DNA from: Piromyces finnis
Taxonomy: Eukaryota > Neocallimastigomycota > Neocallimastigomycetes > Neocallimastigales > Neocallimastigaceae
Direction of reading: 5' to 3'
Length of the DNA stretch: 64,000 nt
Assembly (NCBI GenBank): GCA_002104945.1
Contig: MCFH01000076.1
Span: 62,001-126,000, forward strand
Part shown: positions 10,609 through 23,177 of the stretch, piece by piece
Layout of the letters: every line of letters begins with the position of its first letter
Numbering within the stretch: position 1 is the first letter of the stretch
Translations under genes and position numbers: made by a program
The notes under the pieces: model-generated
What the model was told of the DNA's origin: nothing
The model's database searches: none
What the model saw: only the letters and a program-made list of their open reading frames with translations

Positions 10609-13185
10609 ACGAAATCACCATTAGGAACTCGTACCCTCTCCCATTGATCCAAGACATGTTGGATCATCTAGGAAAAGCTAAGGTGTTCTCGAAGCTAGAT
10701 CTTCGATCCGCCTATAACTTGGTAAGAATCAAAGAAGGCGATGAATATAAGACCGCCTTCACCTGTCAATTTGGCCATTTCGAATATCTGGTAATGCCTT
10801 TCGGTCTCAAGAACGCTCCTGCAGTCTTCCAACATTTTATTAACGACGTTCTTGAAGGCATTATCGGTAAATTCGTCTTTTCGTATATTGACGATATTAT
10901 CATTTTCTCTGATAATATAGCCGAACATCATGAACACGTCAATGAAGTCCTTCGTAGACTCGAAGAAGCCGGACTGTACGCTAAACTTGAAAAATGTCTA
11001 TTCGACTCTCCTTGTCTTGACTTCCTTGGTCATAGAATCTCTGCCTCTGGTATCGGAATGGACCCTAATAAGGTGAAAGCCATTGCGGAATGGCCGACTC
11101 CTAAATCGGTCCATGAACTACAATCTTTCCTAGGCTTAGCCAACTATTATCGTAGATTTATTCCTGGCTTTGCTAAGATTGCTCACCCACTCCACCAACT
11201 TTGCAAGAAGAACACCGCCTTCGTTTGGAACGATACCGCTCAAGATGCTTTTGATGCTTTGGTTAAGCATTTTATTAGTCAGCCTATCCTTGCATATCCT
11301 GATGTTGACCTACCTTTCGTTGTCGAAACCGATGCAAGTAACTTCACCATAGGTGCTGTATTGTCTCAAGTCAACAAGTCCGACAATATTCTTCACCCTG
11401 TTGCGTTCTTTTCTAGATCCCTTACAAACCCGGAGAAGAACTACCCTATCTATGATAAAGAACTTTTGGCTATCGTCGCGTCCTTAGAAGTGTGGAGACA
11501 TTTTTTGAAAGGTGCGAATCATCCTTTCAAAATTATATCAGACCACAGAAACCTCCTTTTTCAGAAGAAACCGGAGAAGATGACTCAGAGATTAATTAGA
11601 TGGTCCCTTTTCCTTGCTGAATTCGATTTTGTCATTGAATATCGCCCTGGTTCCTCGAACGGGAAAACCGATGCCTTGTCAAGAAGACCTGACTATCTTG
11701 ATCACTCTTGCAATTCCGATTCTAATAACTCTGTCTTTCGTCCCGAAAATTTCAGCTCCTGCTTTGCTTCATCCACTCCTTCTTCTCTTCTTGAAAAAAT
11801 TGCTCTCTCTTGTAAACTTGACAAATTCTTCATTGAGACTTCTAATCAACTTCTCAATGATAATTGTTCTTCTGACTACAAACTTAGTAACAACGTCCTC
11901 CTTTTCCAAGATAAAATCTATGTTCCTAATGATTGCCGAGTTGAAATTCTGTCTTCTTGTCATGACTCCCCTGCTGCCGGCCATTTTGGTATTTCAAAAA
12001 CTTTATCCTTGATTTCCCGTAACTACTGGTGGCCCAAAATGTATCAGGATGTTAAGGACTATGTCCGTTCTTGTGAGGTCTGCTGTCGTTCGAAATCCTC
12101 TAGACATAAACCTTACGGGTTATTATCCACTCTTCCTTTAGGTGAACGTCCCTGGTCTTCCATTGCTATGGATTTTATCACTGACCTCCCCTCTTCTCGT
12201 GGATTTACCTGTATCTTCGTTGTCATTGATCGATTGACAAAAATGGCTCACTTTATCCCTCTTGAAAAAGTTCCCACTGCTGAACGTGCTGCCGAAGCTT
12301 TCATTAACAACGTCTTCAAACTTCATGGATGCCCCTCCGACATTGTTCTCGACCAAGGTTCTCAGTTCACTTCAAAGTTTTGGAAGAAATTCTTTGCTAC
12401 CCTCAAGATTGATTTGAAATACTCTTCTGCTTATCACCACCAATCCAATGGCCAGACGGAGAGAGTGAACTCCGTTGTAGAACAATATCTACGCTGCTTC
12501 TCAAATTACAAAGGCACTAACTGGATCGAATACTTAAGCCTAGCTGAATTTAGTTACAATAATTCAGTTCAAGAATCTGCAAAACAAACACCCTTCTTCT
12601 TGAACTATGGTTTCCATCCTAATTTTAATCCAACAATTCCAACAACAAGTGAAGTTCCAAGAGCTGAAGAATACACAAAAGAATTAAAAGAAATTATCAG
12701 CACCCTCAAGAAAAACCTTTCGGAAGCCCAAAAGAAACAAGAACATTTCGCCAATAGACATAGACAACCAGGCCCGTCATTCAAACCAGGAGAAAAGGTA
12801 TGGTTAATCAATAATAATTTAGTTAAGGGAAATAAAAAATTCACCCCTCGGAAACTCGGTCCCTATGAAATTGAACAACAAATATCAGAAGTCTCATTCA
12901 AATTGAAACTCCCTGGTAACATGAAGATTGATCCGGTATTCCATAAATCATCTCTCGAGCCTTACTTCGAAGGGAAAAGTACAAACCGAAAAGTTCAACC
13001 TCCACCACCTGTCATTATAAACGAAGAGGAGGAATACGAAGTAGAAGAAATTCTGGACAAAAGAAGACGCTATAACAAAACTCAGTACTTGATCAAATGG
13101 AAAGGATATCCTATTTCAGAAGCCTCATGGGAACCCGAAGAAAATCTGAACTGTCCAGCAAAGCTAAGAGAATTCAACAAGACCC

Positions 13186-13190
<5 letters not shown>
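10584..13190 (+). CDS. Chromovirus 1 Pol: RT, RNase H, integrase, chromodomain (-1 frame)
   Basis: The first ATG falls inside RT ([12 protein letters not shown]); homology extends upstream in this frame to about 10507, so this start is not the real one. Visible are the RT core [10 protein letters not shown], RNase [16 protein letters not shown] with YDKELLAIV and SDHRNL, and an integrase zinc finger (H.6.H plus SCEVCC). The DDE triad is [19 protein letters not shown] and QTERVNSV, followed by the RKLGPYEI (GPY) motif. A C-terminal chromodomain has [21 protein letters not shown] and ASWEPEENL. Chromodomains of this group bind histone marks and steer integration. The stop at 13188 runs straight into 43 A residues. 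Confidence 0.92.
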
Positions 13191-13233
<43 letters not shown>

Positions 13234-13650
13234 AATAATAATAAAATTAACTAATTTTCATTAATTTTTAGACACAAATGAGGGAATATCAATTTTTAGA
13301 ATAAACTTAACCGATACCGTTTTGGCGAAGCTCCCATAGGGATTTACTGGACTTACAAGCGTACCAAGAACAAGTACTATCAAACGGCCATATTGGAACC
13401 TTGCCTATGAAACCTCTAGTACTTGTTGGACATACTTTAGTCTTGGCGCCAACCCGCCTTACATCAAAGTTACTCTACCAACCCCGACTTCGAACCCACA
13501 ACCTTCTAGTTTATTGCCAACTACTCGACCATTGTACCACACCTTTTAATTCTCATATGAAGTCAACTGCCTATTTAAAACAAAAAAAAAAAAAAAAAAA
13601 AAATTATTAGCTTATAAATTCGTCTGGAATCCGAATTTAGAGGAGGAGCT
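13189..13650 (+). other. Chromovirus 1 3' region: two poly(A) tracts, antisense tRNA-like segment, PPT
   Basis: After the stop there are 43 A residues (13189-13231), about 350 bp of mixed-composition sequence, then 22 A residues (13582-13603). On the minus strand, 13531-13517 reads like a Pol III A box and 13497-13486 like a B box (GGGTTCGAAGTC). A purine-rich tract TTTAGAGGAGGAGCT ends at the LTR and serves as the polypurine tract. The same tract type (CGTCTGG...GGAGGAAGACCA) precedes the LTR of chromovirus 2. No protein-coding signal is seen. Confidence 0.6.
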
Positions 13651-14021
13651 TGTAATGAGGTATATCTAATGATAAGGGTTAGACTAGAAAATCATTAAGG
13701 TTAGATTAATGAAAATTTCATAATTATATTTTTATAACCAATCATTAAGTAATTAATTCACTTATCAAATTGTATTAAAAAAAAAAAAAATAATTTTCAT
13801 GTATAAAAGAGAGAATAAGAAAGATAAAATAGTTCTTTAGTGTTTTTATTAATAATTAATAAAAATTAGTTTTTTTTGTTTCGTCTTTAGTTTGATAATA
13901 CACTGACCTAGCGAGTTAGTCGTATTATAATAATAAATTTAATAAATAAACATTATTAAAAAAATTACATATATATTTGATACATTAGAGTGTGTGTTTA
14001 TTATTATAATATTTCGTTACA
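13651..14021 (+). repeat. 3' LTR of chromovirus 1
   Basis: A 371-bp copy of the LTR at 8554-8922. The difference found is the length of one A run (14 against 12). It is preceded by a polypurine tract and followed by the aatat duplication. Confidence 0.95.
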
Positions 14022-14026
14022 AATAT

Positions 14027-14767
14027 TGAGTTGTCTTTTTAGTTAATTTTCAGCAAAAAATAACTTTTGTTTATCTTTTCGGTTAATTAATTACTAAGAT
14101 AATTAAAGTGTTTTATAGTAAGTTAGTAAGAGTGCAGTTTTATCACATATCGTGGGGGAGTAGAGCGCTAACTAATAAGTAAATATTACACCACTTAATA
14201 TTTATGACGGTTAGTTAGTGGAGGTCGAAAGGCACGGTGACGAAACTGTCGGGTACTCTGAAGGTACTATAATAACATAATCAATATTATTTTCGGCTTT
14301 ATAATAAAGAAATAAAAATAAACATCCTACTCTAAATTAAATATTTTTTTTAACAATACTAATATATAAATAACTTAATATAAATAAAATATATTCTTAA
14401 CATTTTCTCAAAAAAAAATTAAAATCTTCTTAATTACAATAAAACTAAAGCAAGTGTCTACAAGTGTTTACAAACAACAACCAATTACTCCTTTTATATT
14501 ACATTATATAAACGTTATATAAGATTATATTTTATTAATAACAGTAATAAATAAAATACCTGTAAATAAAATTATATTATTGTAAATAAAGACTATTGTA
14601 AATAAAAACATATTACTGTACTTATAACTAAATTATTGTAAATAAAGATTGTTGTAAATAAAAACATATTATTGTTCTTATAACTAAATTATTGAGAATA
14701 AATAAAAATTGAGTTTTTAAATAAAATATTAAAATAAAATTAAATAAAATAAAAATAAAAAGTAATA
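14027..14767 (+). other. Element F leader, distal part
   Basis: Non-coding. Bases 14140-14270 are less AT-rich (gtgggggagtagagcgct, ggttagttagtggaggtcga). A related sequence occurs on the minus strand at 45020-45150, so this is a leader motif shared between elements. The remainder is short AAATAAA-type repeats around 14570-14720. Confidence 0.5.
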
Positions 14768-15736
14768 ATGGATAATACTACTAAAGGTATTACCTTTAAT
14801 AGAATACCTATTTTGGGTTCAACAAAGGTTGAATTTGATGATTGGGAATTTTCTTTCAAACATTGGTGTAATTTATATAAGGTACCAGAACAAGAAAAGT
14901 TAGAATACCTTATATCATTAACTACAGGTACAGCTAGAACAATTGTAGTTAATGCATTAAATAAAGAAACACCAGATGATTATAATACCATCATCAAAAA
15001 CCTTAAAAGTCATTTTAAAGGTTCAGTACCAAAGAATTCTAGATTATTAGAATTGTCTACTATTACAATAAAGAAAAATGAAAGTGTATCTGAATTCAAT
15101 ATTAAATTTGACTCTTTAATAAATAAAACAAACTTAAAAATGTCAAATGAAATCATATTGTCCTACTATATTAATGCTTTTAGAAACCTTACTAAAACTT
15201 ACGAAGCACTTTTAGAAGCTGAACCAAAAAGTTTAGAAGAAGCCAGAAACATTACTATTAAGAAAGAGAAAATTTTCAATATAGTTGAAGAAAATAGACC
15301 AAAAATAAGAACTTCCATTAATTCTAGAAGGTCTCCAAATGATAATAATGCTCAAAGAAATAATGATAGAGCATATTCAAATAATTTTAATAGTTATAAC
15401 CGAATGAATAACAATAACACTACTCAAAATAGTTTTAAAAATTATAATAATAGAAATTATACTAATAACTACAGAAATAATAATTATAATAGTAATATTC
15501 AAAATAATAACTACAATAATGATAACAATAATTATTCAAGATTTAATAATATTAATCAAAACGTTGAGCAAAGAAAAAGTACCTTAAAATACCCACAAAA
15601 TAATGATGATGAGTTAAAAGAAATAACTCAAAAGCTTGCTGACATAAAAATTAATGTTTGCTTAAATTGTAAAAGAATAGGTCATACTACGAATGATTGT
15701 CCAGAATTAGATGACGAATACAATCATTTAAACTAA
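14768..15736 (+). CDS. Element F Gag
   Basis: A 322-aa capsid/nucleocapsid protein. The N-terminal 150 residues fit a retrotransposon gag capsid (DDWEFSFKHWCNLY, VSEFNIKFDSLINK). A long Asn/Tyr-rich linker follows, then a CCHC knuckle CLNCKRIGHTTNDC (C298, C301, H306, C311) close to the end. The stop codon directly follows a UUUAAAC slip site, so this is also the N-terminus of Gag-Pol. The start is the first ATG after the AAATAAA-rich leader. Confidence 0.9.
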   Translation: MDNTTKGITFNRIPILGSTKVEFDDWEFSFKHWCNLYKVPEQEKLEYLISLTTGTARTIVVNALNKETPDDYNTIIKNLKSHFKGSVPKNSRLLELSTITIKKNESVSEFNIKFDSLINKTNLKMSNEIILSYYINAFRNLTKTYEALLEAEPKSLEEARNITIKKEKIFNIVEENRPKIRTSINSRRSPNDNNAQRNNDRAYSNNFNSYNRMNNNNTTQNSFKNYNNRNYTNNYRNNNYNSNIQNNNYNNDNNNYSRFNNINQNVEQRKSTLKYPQNNDDELKEITQKLADIKINVCLNCKRIGHTTNDCPELDDEYNHLN

Positions 15737-15761
15737 ATAATGGGAGTAAGCAATCTCCCAT
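15727..15761 (+). promoter_or_regulatory. -1 ribosomal frameshift signal of element F
   Basis: The heptamer T TTA AAC (15727-15733) is in the gag frame immediately before the UAA stop (15734-15736). After a 6-nt spacer, ATGGGAG (15740-15746) can pair with CTCCCAT (15755-15761) around an 8-nt loop. It is the only G/C-rich hairpin in this neighbourhood. The frame entered after a -1 slip is open through to pol. Confidence 0.88.
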
Positions 15762-18700
15762 AAAAACTAAAATTGCAAATAGTTCACAAAATACACAAGA
15801 AGCACAAATAAATCCCAATATCTCTAATGAAAATAATTATTCTATTAATGCGGCTCAAAAGAAGAAAATAAATGTTAAAACAGTAGATAAAAATAAAATA
15901 TTACCAAATAATAAAAGTATTGTCAAACCCTCAATACTTAACCAACCTAACATTAGGAATTTAAAGCAACAAAAGAAGGCTATTAGAGATACTCGTAGAA
16001 GAAAAATTAGTGAAGATAAAGATGAAGTTATGGAAGAAACCCCAAATGAAGAAATAGAAATAGAAAGTGAAGAAGAACAAAATAATACAAATGAAATACC
16101 TTTAGAAGAAGTTACTAATACAAAAGAACATATCCAACCTATTGAAATTAATAACTCTAATGATTCTACCAATGAAGAAACTTTTAAAAATAATAATGAA
16201 ACAAGTGATGTAAAAGTAAAGAAAAATTCTGTCAAAACCAAAGTAACCACAAAAAGAAATATGACAGAAATACAAATGTTAAAAACCAAAGATAAATTTA
16301 GTATAATTAAAGAAGCAAATAATTTATATCCAAAAATAAGTCTTTCCCAATTACTTTCTGCTAGTCCATCACTTAGAAAAGAATTAGAACAAGGATGTAA
16401 ACCTAAAGTTGAAAAAGTGATGTACTCCTTTAATAACTCTAATATTCCATTAATAATTGGTGATATAGATGGAAAATATTTAAAAATTCTTTATGATACT
16501 GGCGTAAATGTCAATATCATTACTACAAATGGTTTTAATAAACTATCAAATAAAAATATTGAAAAAAGTGATGAGGAACAAAATATAACTATTGCTAATG
16601 GTACTACTGTTCCTACAAATGTTTTTACTACTTTAAAAATAAATATTAATAATTGTTGTACTATTTTAGAAAAATTTTATATTATTGAACAAAGTAATCC
16701 ATACTTTGATATAATTTTTGGAAGAGGTATTCAAAAGAAATACCGTTTATTTATTGACCCTGATGATGATTATTGTAAAGATATAATATATATCTTTAGA
16801 TTATTTAATAATTAATTATTAATTATTAAATAATAAATTAATATTTAGTAAAACTGATTATAAAATTTTTGAGTAAATTTTATGGAATAATTTAATAATA
16901 AATTATTTTATAATAATTCCGTTAAATTTAAATTAAGATAAATATTTAAGTTTAAGGAATAAAAGAATTTTAATTAAATTTAAATATTTCAAATATTTTA
17001 AATAATTAAAATATTTTTCAAATACTTTTTATTTAATTTTAGAATAGATTATACTTTTTTATTTAAATTTAGAATAGTTTAATAATTTTAACTTAGTTTT
17101 AAAAATAGATTTATTTATATTTCAATAGGAAATATATTAAGAATAGTATTGATAATATTAAATTAATTTATAGAAAATACATGGGCTTTATTCAATTTTG
17201 AGTTTACTCAAATTGAATTAAAAGTATAATGAATTAGTTTAGTTTAGTTCTGTTATTTTATTATTTAATTAAATTAGTTTTGTTTATTTTATATTAAATA
17301 TATGTTTATTTAAATAGAATAATATATTAGAATATAATTATGAAAAAATATAAATACATGTAATTTTTATTTGTTAAATCGATGTAATTGTTATTTTCAA
17401 TTTTTTAATTATTAACTATTATATAGTTAATAATATTTTTAAGAGTTTAAATAAAAATGTTTTTTTTTTAAAATAAAAATTTAATGTTTTATTTTTTTAT
17501 TTTTGTGTTATTAAAAATTGTTTTGTTTTAAGTATAAAATCTGTTTTAAATTTTATACTTTTACAATTATATATACCAGAAAACTAAAAAAGGTTTAAAG
17601 AAAATTACAAACATTATCAATAGTAATGATAATGATGCTAATGATATTCCCTTAATGAATTCTATAATTATTTCAAAAGAAGAAAACCAAGAATTTCAAG
17701 ATACATTAAAAGAAATTTTAAATTCAACACCTGATAATATTAAATCAAAATTTGAACATATTATAAATAAATATAAAAATTGTATGGCTACATCAATGTC
17801 TCAATTAACTACTGCGGATCTAGAGCCTCATTCTATAATTACTACTACTAATAAACCAATAAAATTAAAACCTTATAAATTATCTAAGGAACATGCTGAT
17901 ATTTTAAAAAGTGAAATTCTTTCATTACTTGATAAAGGTTTAATTACTCCTTCTCACTCTCCATGGTCATTTCCAGTTCTGCTTGTACAAAAGAAAAATG
18001 GTAAATGGAGAATGTGTATTGATTATAGAAGACTTAATGAAATTACCATTAAGGATTCTTATGCACTTCCTTTTATTGATGAATTAATTTCTTCTGTTAA
18101 TGGTGCAAAAATATTTTCTGCTTTAGATTTATATTCTGGCTATCATCAAATTCCTATGAATCCAAATGATGTTGAGAAAACTGCTTTTACAACAAAATTT
18201 GGTAATTATAATTTTAAAGTAATGCCATTTGGTTTAACTAATGCTCCCGCTACTTTCCAGCGAGAAATGAATAGGATTCTCTTACCATTAATTGGTAAAT
18301 GTCTTTTTGTTTACATTGATGATATTGTTGTTTATTCTAAATCACCAGAAGAACATCTTTATCATTTACAACAAGTTTTTGAAATATTATCTAAATATAA
18401 TCTTTCTCTTAATTTACAAAAATGTAAATTCTTTCAAGAAAAGGTAGAAGTACTAGGACATGTACTTACACCTAACGGATTAAAAACTGTTCCTTCTAAA
18501 GTTCAAAGTATTGCTTTATGGAATGCTCCAAGAAATGTTAATGAACTAAGATCATTCCTAGGTTTAGCTAGTTACTACCGCAAATTTATTCAAAATTTTT
18601 CTATTAGAGCAAGCTCTCTTTTTAATTTATTAAAGAAAGACCAAGAATATATTTGGTCACAAGAATGTAATAATGCTTTTGAAGATATCCGACAATGTCT

Positions 18701-20351
18701 ATTAAGTGATCCTATTTTAAGTTATCCTGATTTTAATAAAGAATTTATTATTCGTACTGATGCATCAACTAATGGCATTGGTGCTGTACTCTTACAGGTG
18801 GAGGGGGACAAATTGGAACATCCAATTTGTTGTATTAGTCGTACTTTATCTACTTCAGAAAAGAATTATTCTGTTACTGACCTTGAAGGATTAGCTATTT
18901 ATTATGCAATTCTACAATTTCGTCAATATATTATAAGTAATAAAAATCCTACCATATTAATTACTGATCATAAACCATTACTGGGATTTTATAAAAAGAA
19001 TATTCCATCAAAAGGTAGACATGCAAGATGGATTGAAGAATTTAATAAATATAAAATTGAATTAAAATATGATAAAGGAAAGAAAAATGTTTTTGCTGAT
19101 GCCCTTTCAAGATTACCTTCTAAAAATTCTGATGAAATAGTAAATTGTGCTTATGCAATTTTGTCTGATTTTAATCCAAGAGATTTAGACCTACCTGAAG
19201 GAATAAAAAAATATTTTACTAAAAATTATCAAGTTGTTGATAATACTCTTTATTATAAAAAAGATGAATTATATCTTAAAGTTATTTACAAAGATGAAGA
19301 TAAAAAAGATATTATTAGTCGTGCTCATTCTGTTGGTCATGAAGGTGCTGAAAAGACCACAAATAGAATTTTAAAATCTTATTATTGGCCTGGTATTTGG
19401 AATGATGTTAGAATGTGGGTAAAGTCCTGTAGAAAATGTCAACTTTGTAGACCTAAGCCTTTACCTAAAAATACTGAAGATAATATAACCCCAATTGAAC
19501 AACCATTTACTAGAGTCGGATTAGATATAGTTGGCCCATTACCACTTACTAAACATGGAAATTCTTATATTATTACCCTTGTTGATTATTTCACTAAATG
19601 GGTTGAAGCTAAAGCAATTCCAAATATGAAATCAGAAGTAATAACAAGACATGGTCCACCAGAAATAATTGTTACTGATAATGGAAGTTCATTTATTTCT
19701 GATATTACTAAAATGATGATTGATTTATATGGATCATGGGTTCATTTTGTTTCTCCTCATCACCCACAATCTAATGGTATGATTGAGAATAGAAACAAAG
19801 AAATAGGAAAAACTTTAAGACTCTTAATTGAAAATGAATCTGAATGGGATGAATATCTACCATCTGCATTATGGTCACTTAGAACTACCAAAAATTCAAA
19901 AACAAAGTTTAGTAGTTTCGAATTATTATATGGTAGAAGAGACACATGGCCATTAGAAATAATGTTTCCCGATATTTATAAAGATCCTAATGAAACAGAA
20001 GAAGAATATATTTTTAGAAGATTTTTAAGGCATCAAAATTGGGTAAAACAAGCTACTGAATATTCTAATCATGCTAATCAATATTGGGAACATAGAATAG
20101 GTTTATCCAAAGCTTTAAAGAAGACTTATAAACCGGGTGATTATGTTATGATAAGATTAATAGGAAGAAGTAAATTAAATCCTTATTTTTATGGTCCTTA
20201 TAAAGTTGTTAATAAACAAAAATTTAATACTGTTGTACTTGAAGATCCACATACAGGAAAACTACTTGATAGAAATGTACATATTAAAAATATTTTTCCT
20301 TACGTTCTACCAGAACAAAATTTAACTTCAAGGGACGAAGTTAATTCTTAA
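15734..20351 (+). pseudogene. Element F Pol (protease, RT, RNase H, integrase), split by a solo LTR
   Basis: The -1 frame opens at the slip site and continues through ATG 16030 to 16773. It resumes after the LTR at 16774-17565 and runs to 20351. A Lys/Glu-rich spacer precedes the protease (LYDTGVNVNII; DIIFGRGIQ). Counting from ATG 17655, RT has YIDD at 220-223, and RNase H has D369, E411 and D438. Integrase has an HHCC finger (H558, H562, C592, C595) and D624, D675, E711, with 35 residues between the last two. It ends in a GPY-like tail (FYGPYKVV) and has no chromodomain. About 12 residues seem missing between TKWVEAK and RHGPPEIIV. Apart from the inserted LTR no stop is seen. Confidence 0.88.
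16774..17565 (+). mobile_element. Solo LTR, family B, in element F pol (TSD attat)
   Basis: This 792-bp unit runs from TGTAAAGATATAATATATATC to TTTTATACTTTTACA and is flanked by attat at 16769-16773 and 17566-17570. Excision with one duplication restores the protease-RT reading frame (DDDY then IYQKTKKG). It carries TATAAATA followed by GTAATTGTTATT. Confidence 0.94.
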
Positions 20352-20364
20352 AAGGCCGAGAAAC

Positions 20365-21165
20365 TGATAAATAATGAAATTAATAAATATAAAATTATTA
20401 TTATACCTGATTTTTAAGTTAACCCTAAAAGTAACTTAAAACAAGTTATAGTTTAATTAAGTACTTTACCAAAATTCTAAAATAAAATTAATCCTAAACA
20501 CTGCATATGTTTTGATTATTGAAAGAAAATAATAAACTTTAATTAATCGAGATCAAAATATATAACTCTTGTTAAATTAATTGTTAAATTAAATATTTAA
20601 TAACTTCGTTAGTAAATTACACTTTAAAAGTAAACAAATATAATAATTCATGTTATAAAATAATATAATTAAACACCTTTATTAAAACATTAAAAATAAT
20701 TATTACTTTAATTAATTGTAAAATAAACAACTTTTTATATTCTTTAACTTTTAATTATTTCTTTTATTGTTATTTCTAATTACTTTTATTGTAAATAGTT
20801 ATTAATTTTATTGTTTTAATGTAAATAGTTTAAATTTAAAAGAAAATATAAATACATGTAAATATTCTTATTTTAATCATTATTATTATTATTAATAAAG
20901 AAATATTATATAGTTAGATTAATATTTATAATTTTAATAATCACTTTTATACTTAAATAAATAAAATTTTAAATATTTAAATATTAGAAAAACAAGTGTT
21001 TCTAATAAAACAATTTAGTGTTTTAACAAAACAATTTTATTAATTTTTATAAAAACGATCTTAAATCTTAATCAATATAACTTATATAGTTATAACAAAA
21101 GATATAATATAATAATCACTTTTTGAAGTAAAATTCAAAATTAAGATTATTATCAAATTATATCA
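20365..21165 (+). repeat. 3' LTR of element F
   Basis: An 801-bp copy of 6520-7320, from TGATAAATAATG to AAATTATATCA. It is preceded by the purine-rich AAAAGGCCGAGAAAC just after the pol stop. The following bases tcttg do not match cactt before 6520, but match four of five bases of tcttt before the fused repeat G at 5756. Confidence 0.9.
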
Positions 21166-22002
21166 TCTTGTGTGTAAGAATTAATAATTATTTATTGAAT
21201 AATTATTAATTCTTATTTAATTATTTTTTTAATTATTAAATTAATTAATCATTTAAATTATTAGCATACATTCATTTAAATTACTATAAACAGTTATTTA
21301 TATTAATATTAATTATTCATTTACTAAATGTAAAATTTATTTAATTATTATATTAATTAATTATTTATTTAATTTAGTAATTTATCTAAAATAATAGTAA
21401 ACATTCATTTATTTTATTATTTAATAATTTTTGTATTACATTTTATAAGAAACATTATGTATTTTATTTTATGTTTGTATTTTATATTTATGTATCGTAT
21501 CTTGAAATAACTTATAGAAACAACTAGAAGATATAAATAAATATTAGGACAATCGGATATTAAGGTTTTTCCGAATTTTATTCGGTTTTACTTAATATTA
21601 TGATGATTGATATATTAGTTATCAATCGAATATCTTTTTAGGTTTTTCTTCTAGTCTTTTCCTAAAAAGATTATTTGTTAAGATTAGAAATTTTTTATTA
21701 AACTTTAAATTATTAAAAAATTATAAATAAAAGAACTCTGGAATTCCACTTAAAAATCCAGAGTTATTATTATAAGAACTATTATAATAAATAACCTTTA
21801 TTAAAAAACAATATTAATAAAATATTTTAAGTTAAATAACATTAAAAATTTTGTGTTGTTTATTATACTTCCTTATAATAAACTCTTATTAAGATAAGTA
21901 TAAAATTTTATTTTAACTTCTCAGTTTAATAATACTAATTATTATTAAATTGTAGATAATAATTATTATTATATAATATATATAATAATAATTATTACAT
22001 TG
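21166..22002. other. AT-rich non-coding interval
   Basis: No ORF, RNA gene or complete LTR is seen. It is mostly runs of TTAATTATT type. A short stretch near 21530-21660 has small inverted repeats (for example atatcaatcg/cgattgatat-like pieces around 21605-21630). A palindromic ctctggaattccacttaaaaatccagag lies near 21733-21760. Confidence 0.4.
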
Positions 22003-23038
22003 TGATACAAGATGCATAGAAAAATATAATATTTTAAATATTTTATGAATAATATCTAATCCTTTTATAAATTGTATATCAATTACTAGTGTTAATAATA
22101 ATTAAACTATATTAGTATAAATTATTATGACACAAATGTTACACATATATTAGAATAATTAATTACACAAGAAATGAAAAGATATAAAAATAGTGAAAAA
22201 GAACAAGATATAAAAAGGAAAAAGAGAAAACTTTTCATTTATAAATAATATTTGATATTTTAGTTTTAAGTATAAGTTCTATTTTATTTTATTTTAGTTA
22301 CAGTTTATTTTAGTTTAGTTTTAGGTCACTAATTACGTATTTAGTATTTATTATATTTAATTCAGTTTAAAATATTAATTATAAAAGAAAAGAATAATTA
22401 TTGTTTATTTTTATTATTTCAAAAAGTTATATTTTATTATTAATAAGAATTTTATCAACATATTTTTATATTTACATTTTATATTTAAGTATTTATATTT
22501 ATTAAACAATAACTTTCGATTCTACTAGTATTGAATGTTATTAATGTTATAATTATAATCATAATAATAATAATAATAATTAAATAAAGAAACTTTAAAC
22601 CAAAATCTATTTAATTATATTATTATAAAATTTATTATTTTTATTATTTATTTTTATTATTATAAAATAGAAATAAATACAATATTATCTAATATATTAT
22701 TCAACTCTCATTCCCTATTGCTAACGTTCACAATTATATTTTATTTATGGTGTTTTTGAAATATATTGCATCACTTTGATAAATAATGAAATTAATAAAT
22801 ATAAAATTATTATTATACCTGATTTTTAAGTTAACCCTAAAAGTAACTTAAAACAAGTTATAGTTTAATTAAGTACTTTACCAAAATTCTAAAATAAAAT
22901 TAATCCTAAACACTGCATATGTTTTGATTATTGAAAGAAAATAATAAACTTTAATTAATAGAGATCAAAATATATAACTTTTGTTAAATTAATTGTTAAA
23001 TTAAATATTTAATAACTTCGTTAGTAAATTACACTTTA
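22003..23038 (+). repeat. Second copy of the repeat G + F LTR composite, truncated
   Basis: Positions 22003-22773 copy repeat G (5756-6516) and then run directly into the first 265 bp of the F LTR (to about 23038). There the match stops abruptly at a fragment of a reversed family B LTR. The left flank is cattg and the bases after the G unit are ctttg. It is a remnant of another F-type element or of a duplicated 5' end. Confidence 0.75.
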
Positions 23039-23177
23039 AAATTAATCTTTATTTAATTATTCCATAAAATTTATACAATAAATTTTATAAACAATTTTTC
23101 ATTAAAATATCAAAATTATTATTCAATAATTATTAATTAATTATTAAATAATTTAAAGATATACTTTATATCTTTAC
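23039..23177 (-). repeat. Family B LTR fragment (reverse), terminal 140 bp
   Basis: The segment matches the end of reversed family B LTRs (compare 36011-36150) and ends in TACTTTATATCTTTACA. Its other end is missing at the junction with the truncated F LTR, implying deletion or recombination between repeats. Confidence 0.75.

Larger units (their letters stand above)
8554..14021 (+). mobile_element. Chromovirus 1, near-complete Ty3/gypsy element (TSD aatat)
   Basis: This 5468-bp element has LTRs at 8554-8922 and 13651-14021 that differ only by two bases in a poly(A) run. It is flanked by aatat at 8549-8553 and 14022-14026. It encodes gag, protease, RT, RNase H, integrase and a C-terminal chromodomain. 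The only visible damage is one frameshift near 10505. The near-identity of the LTRs indicates a very recent insertion into the leader of element F. Confidence 0.95.
6520..21165 (+). mobile_element. Ty3-type LTR retrotransposon 'F', with nested insertions
   Basis: A long element has 801-bp LTRs at 6520-7320 and 20365-21165, a tRNA-type primer-binding site at 7322, a long leader, gag at 14768, a frameshift signal at 15727 and pol to 20351. It carries a younger complete chromovirus (8554-14021) in the leader and a solo family B LTR (16774-17565) within pol. Without these it would be about 8.4 kb. The pol order is protease, RT, RNase H, integrase, with no chromodomain. It differs from the chromoviruses in this window by its primer type and its separate gag and pol frames. 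Confidence 0.85.

Noticed and set aside
15855-16289. A 144-codon hydrophobic minus-strand ORF
   Set aside because: It is the antisense shadow of the Lys/Glu-rich spacer of element F pol.
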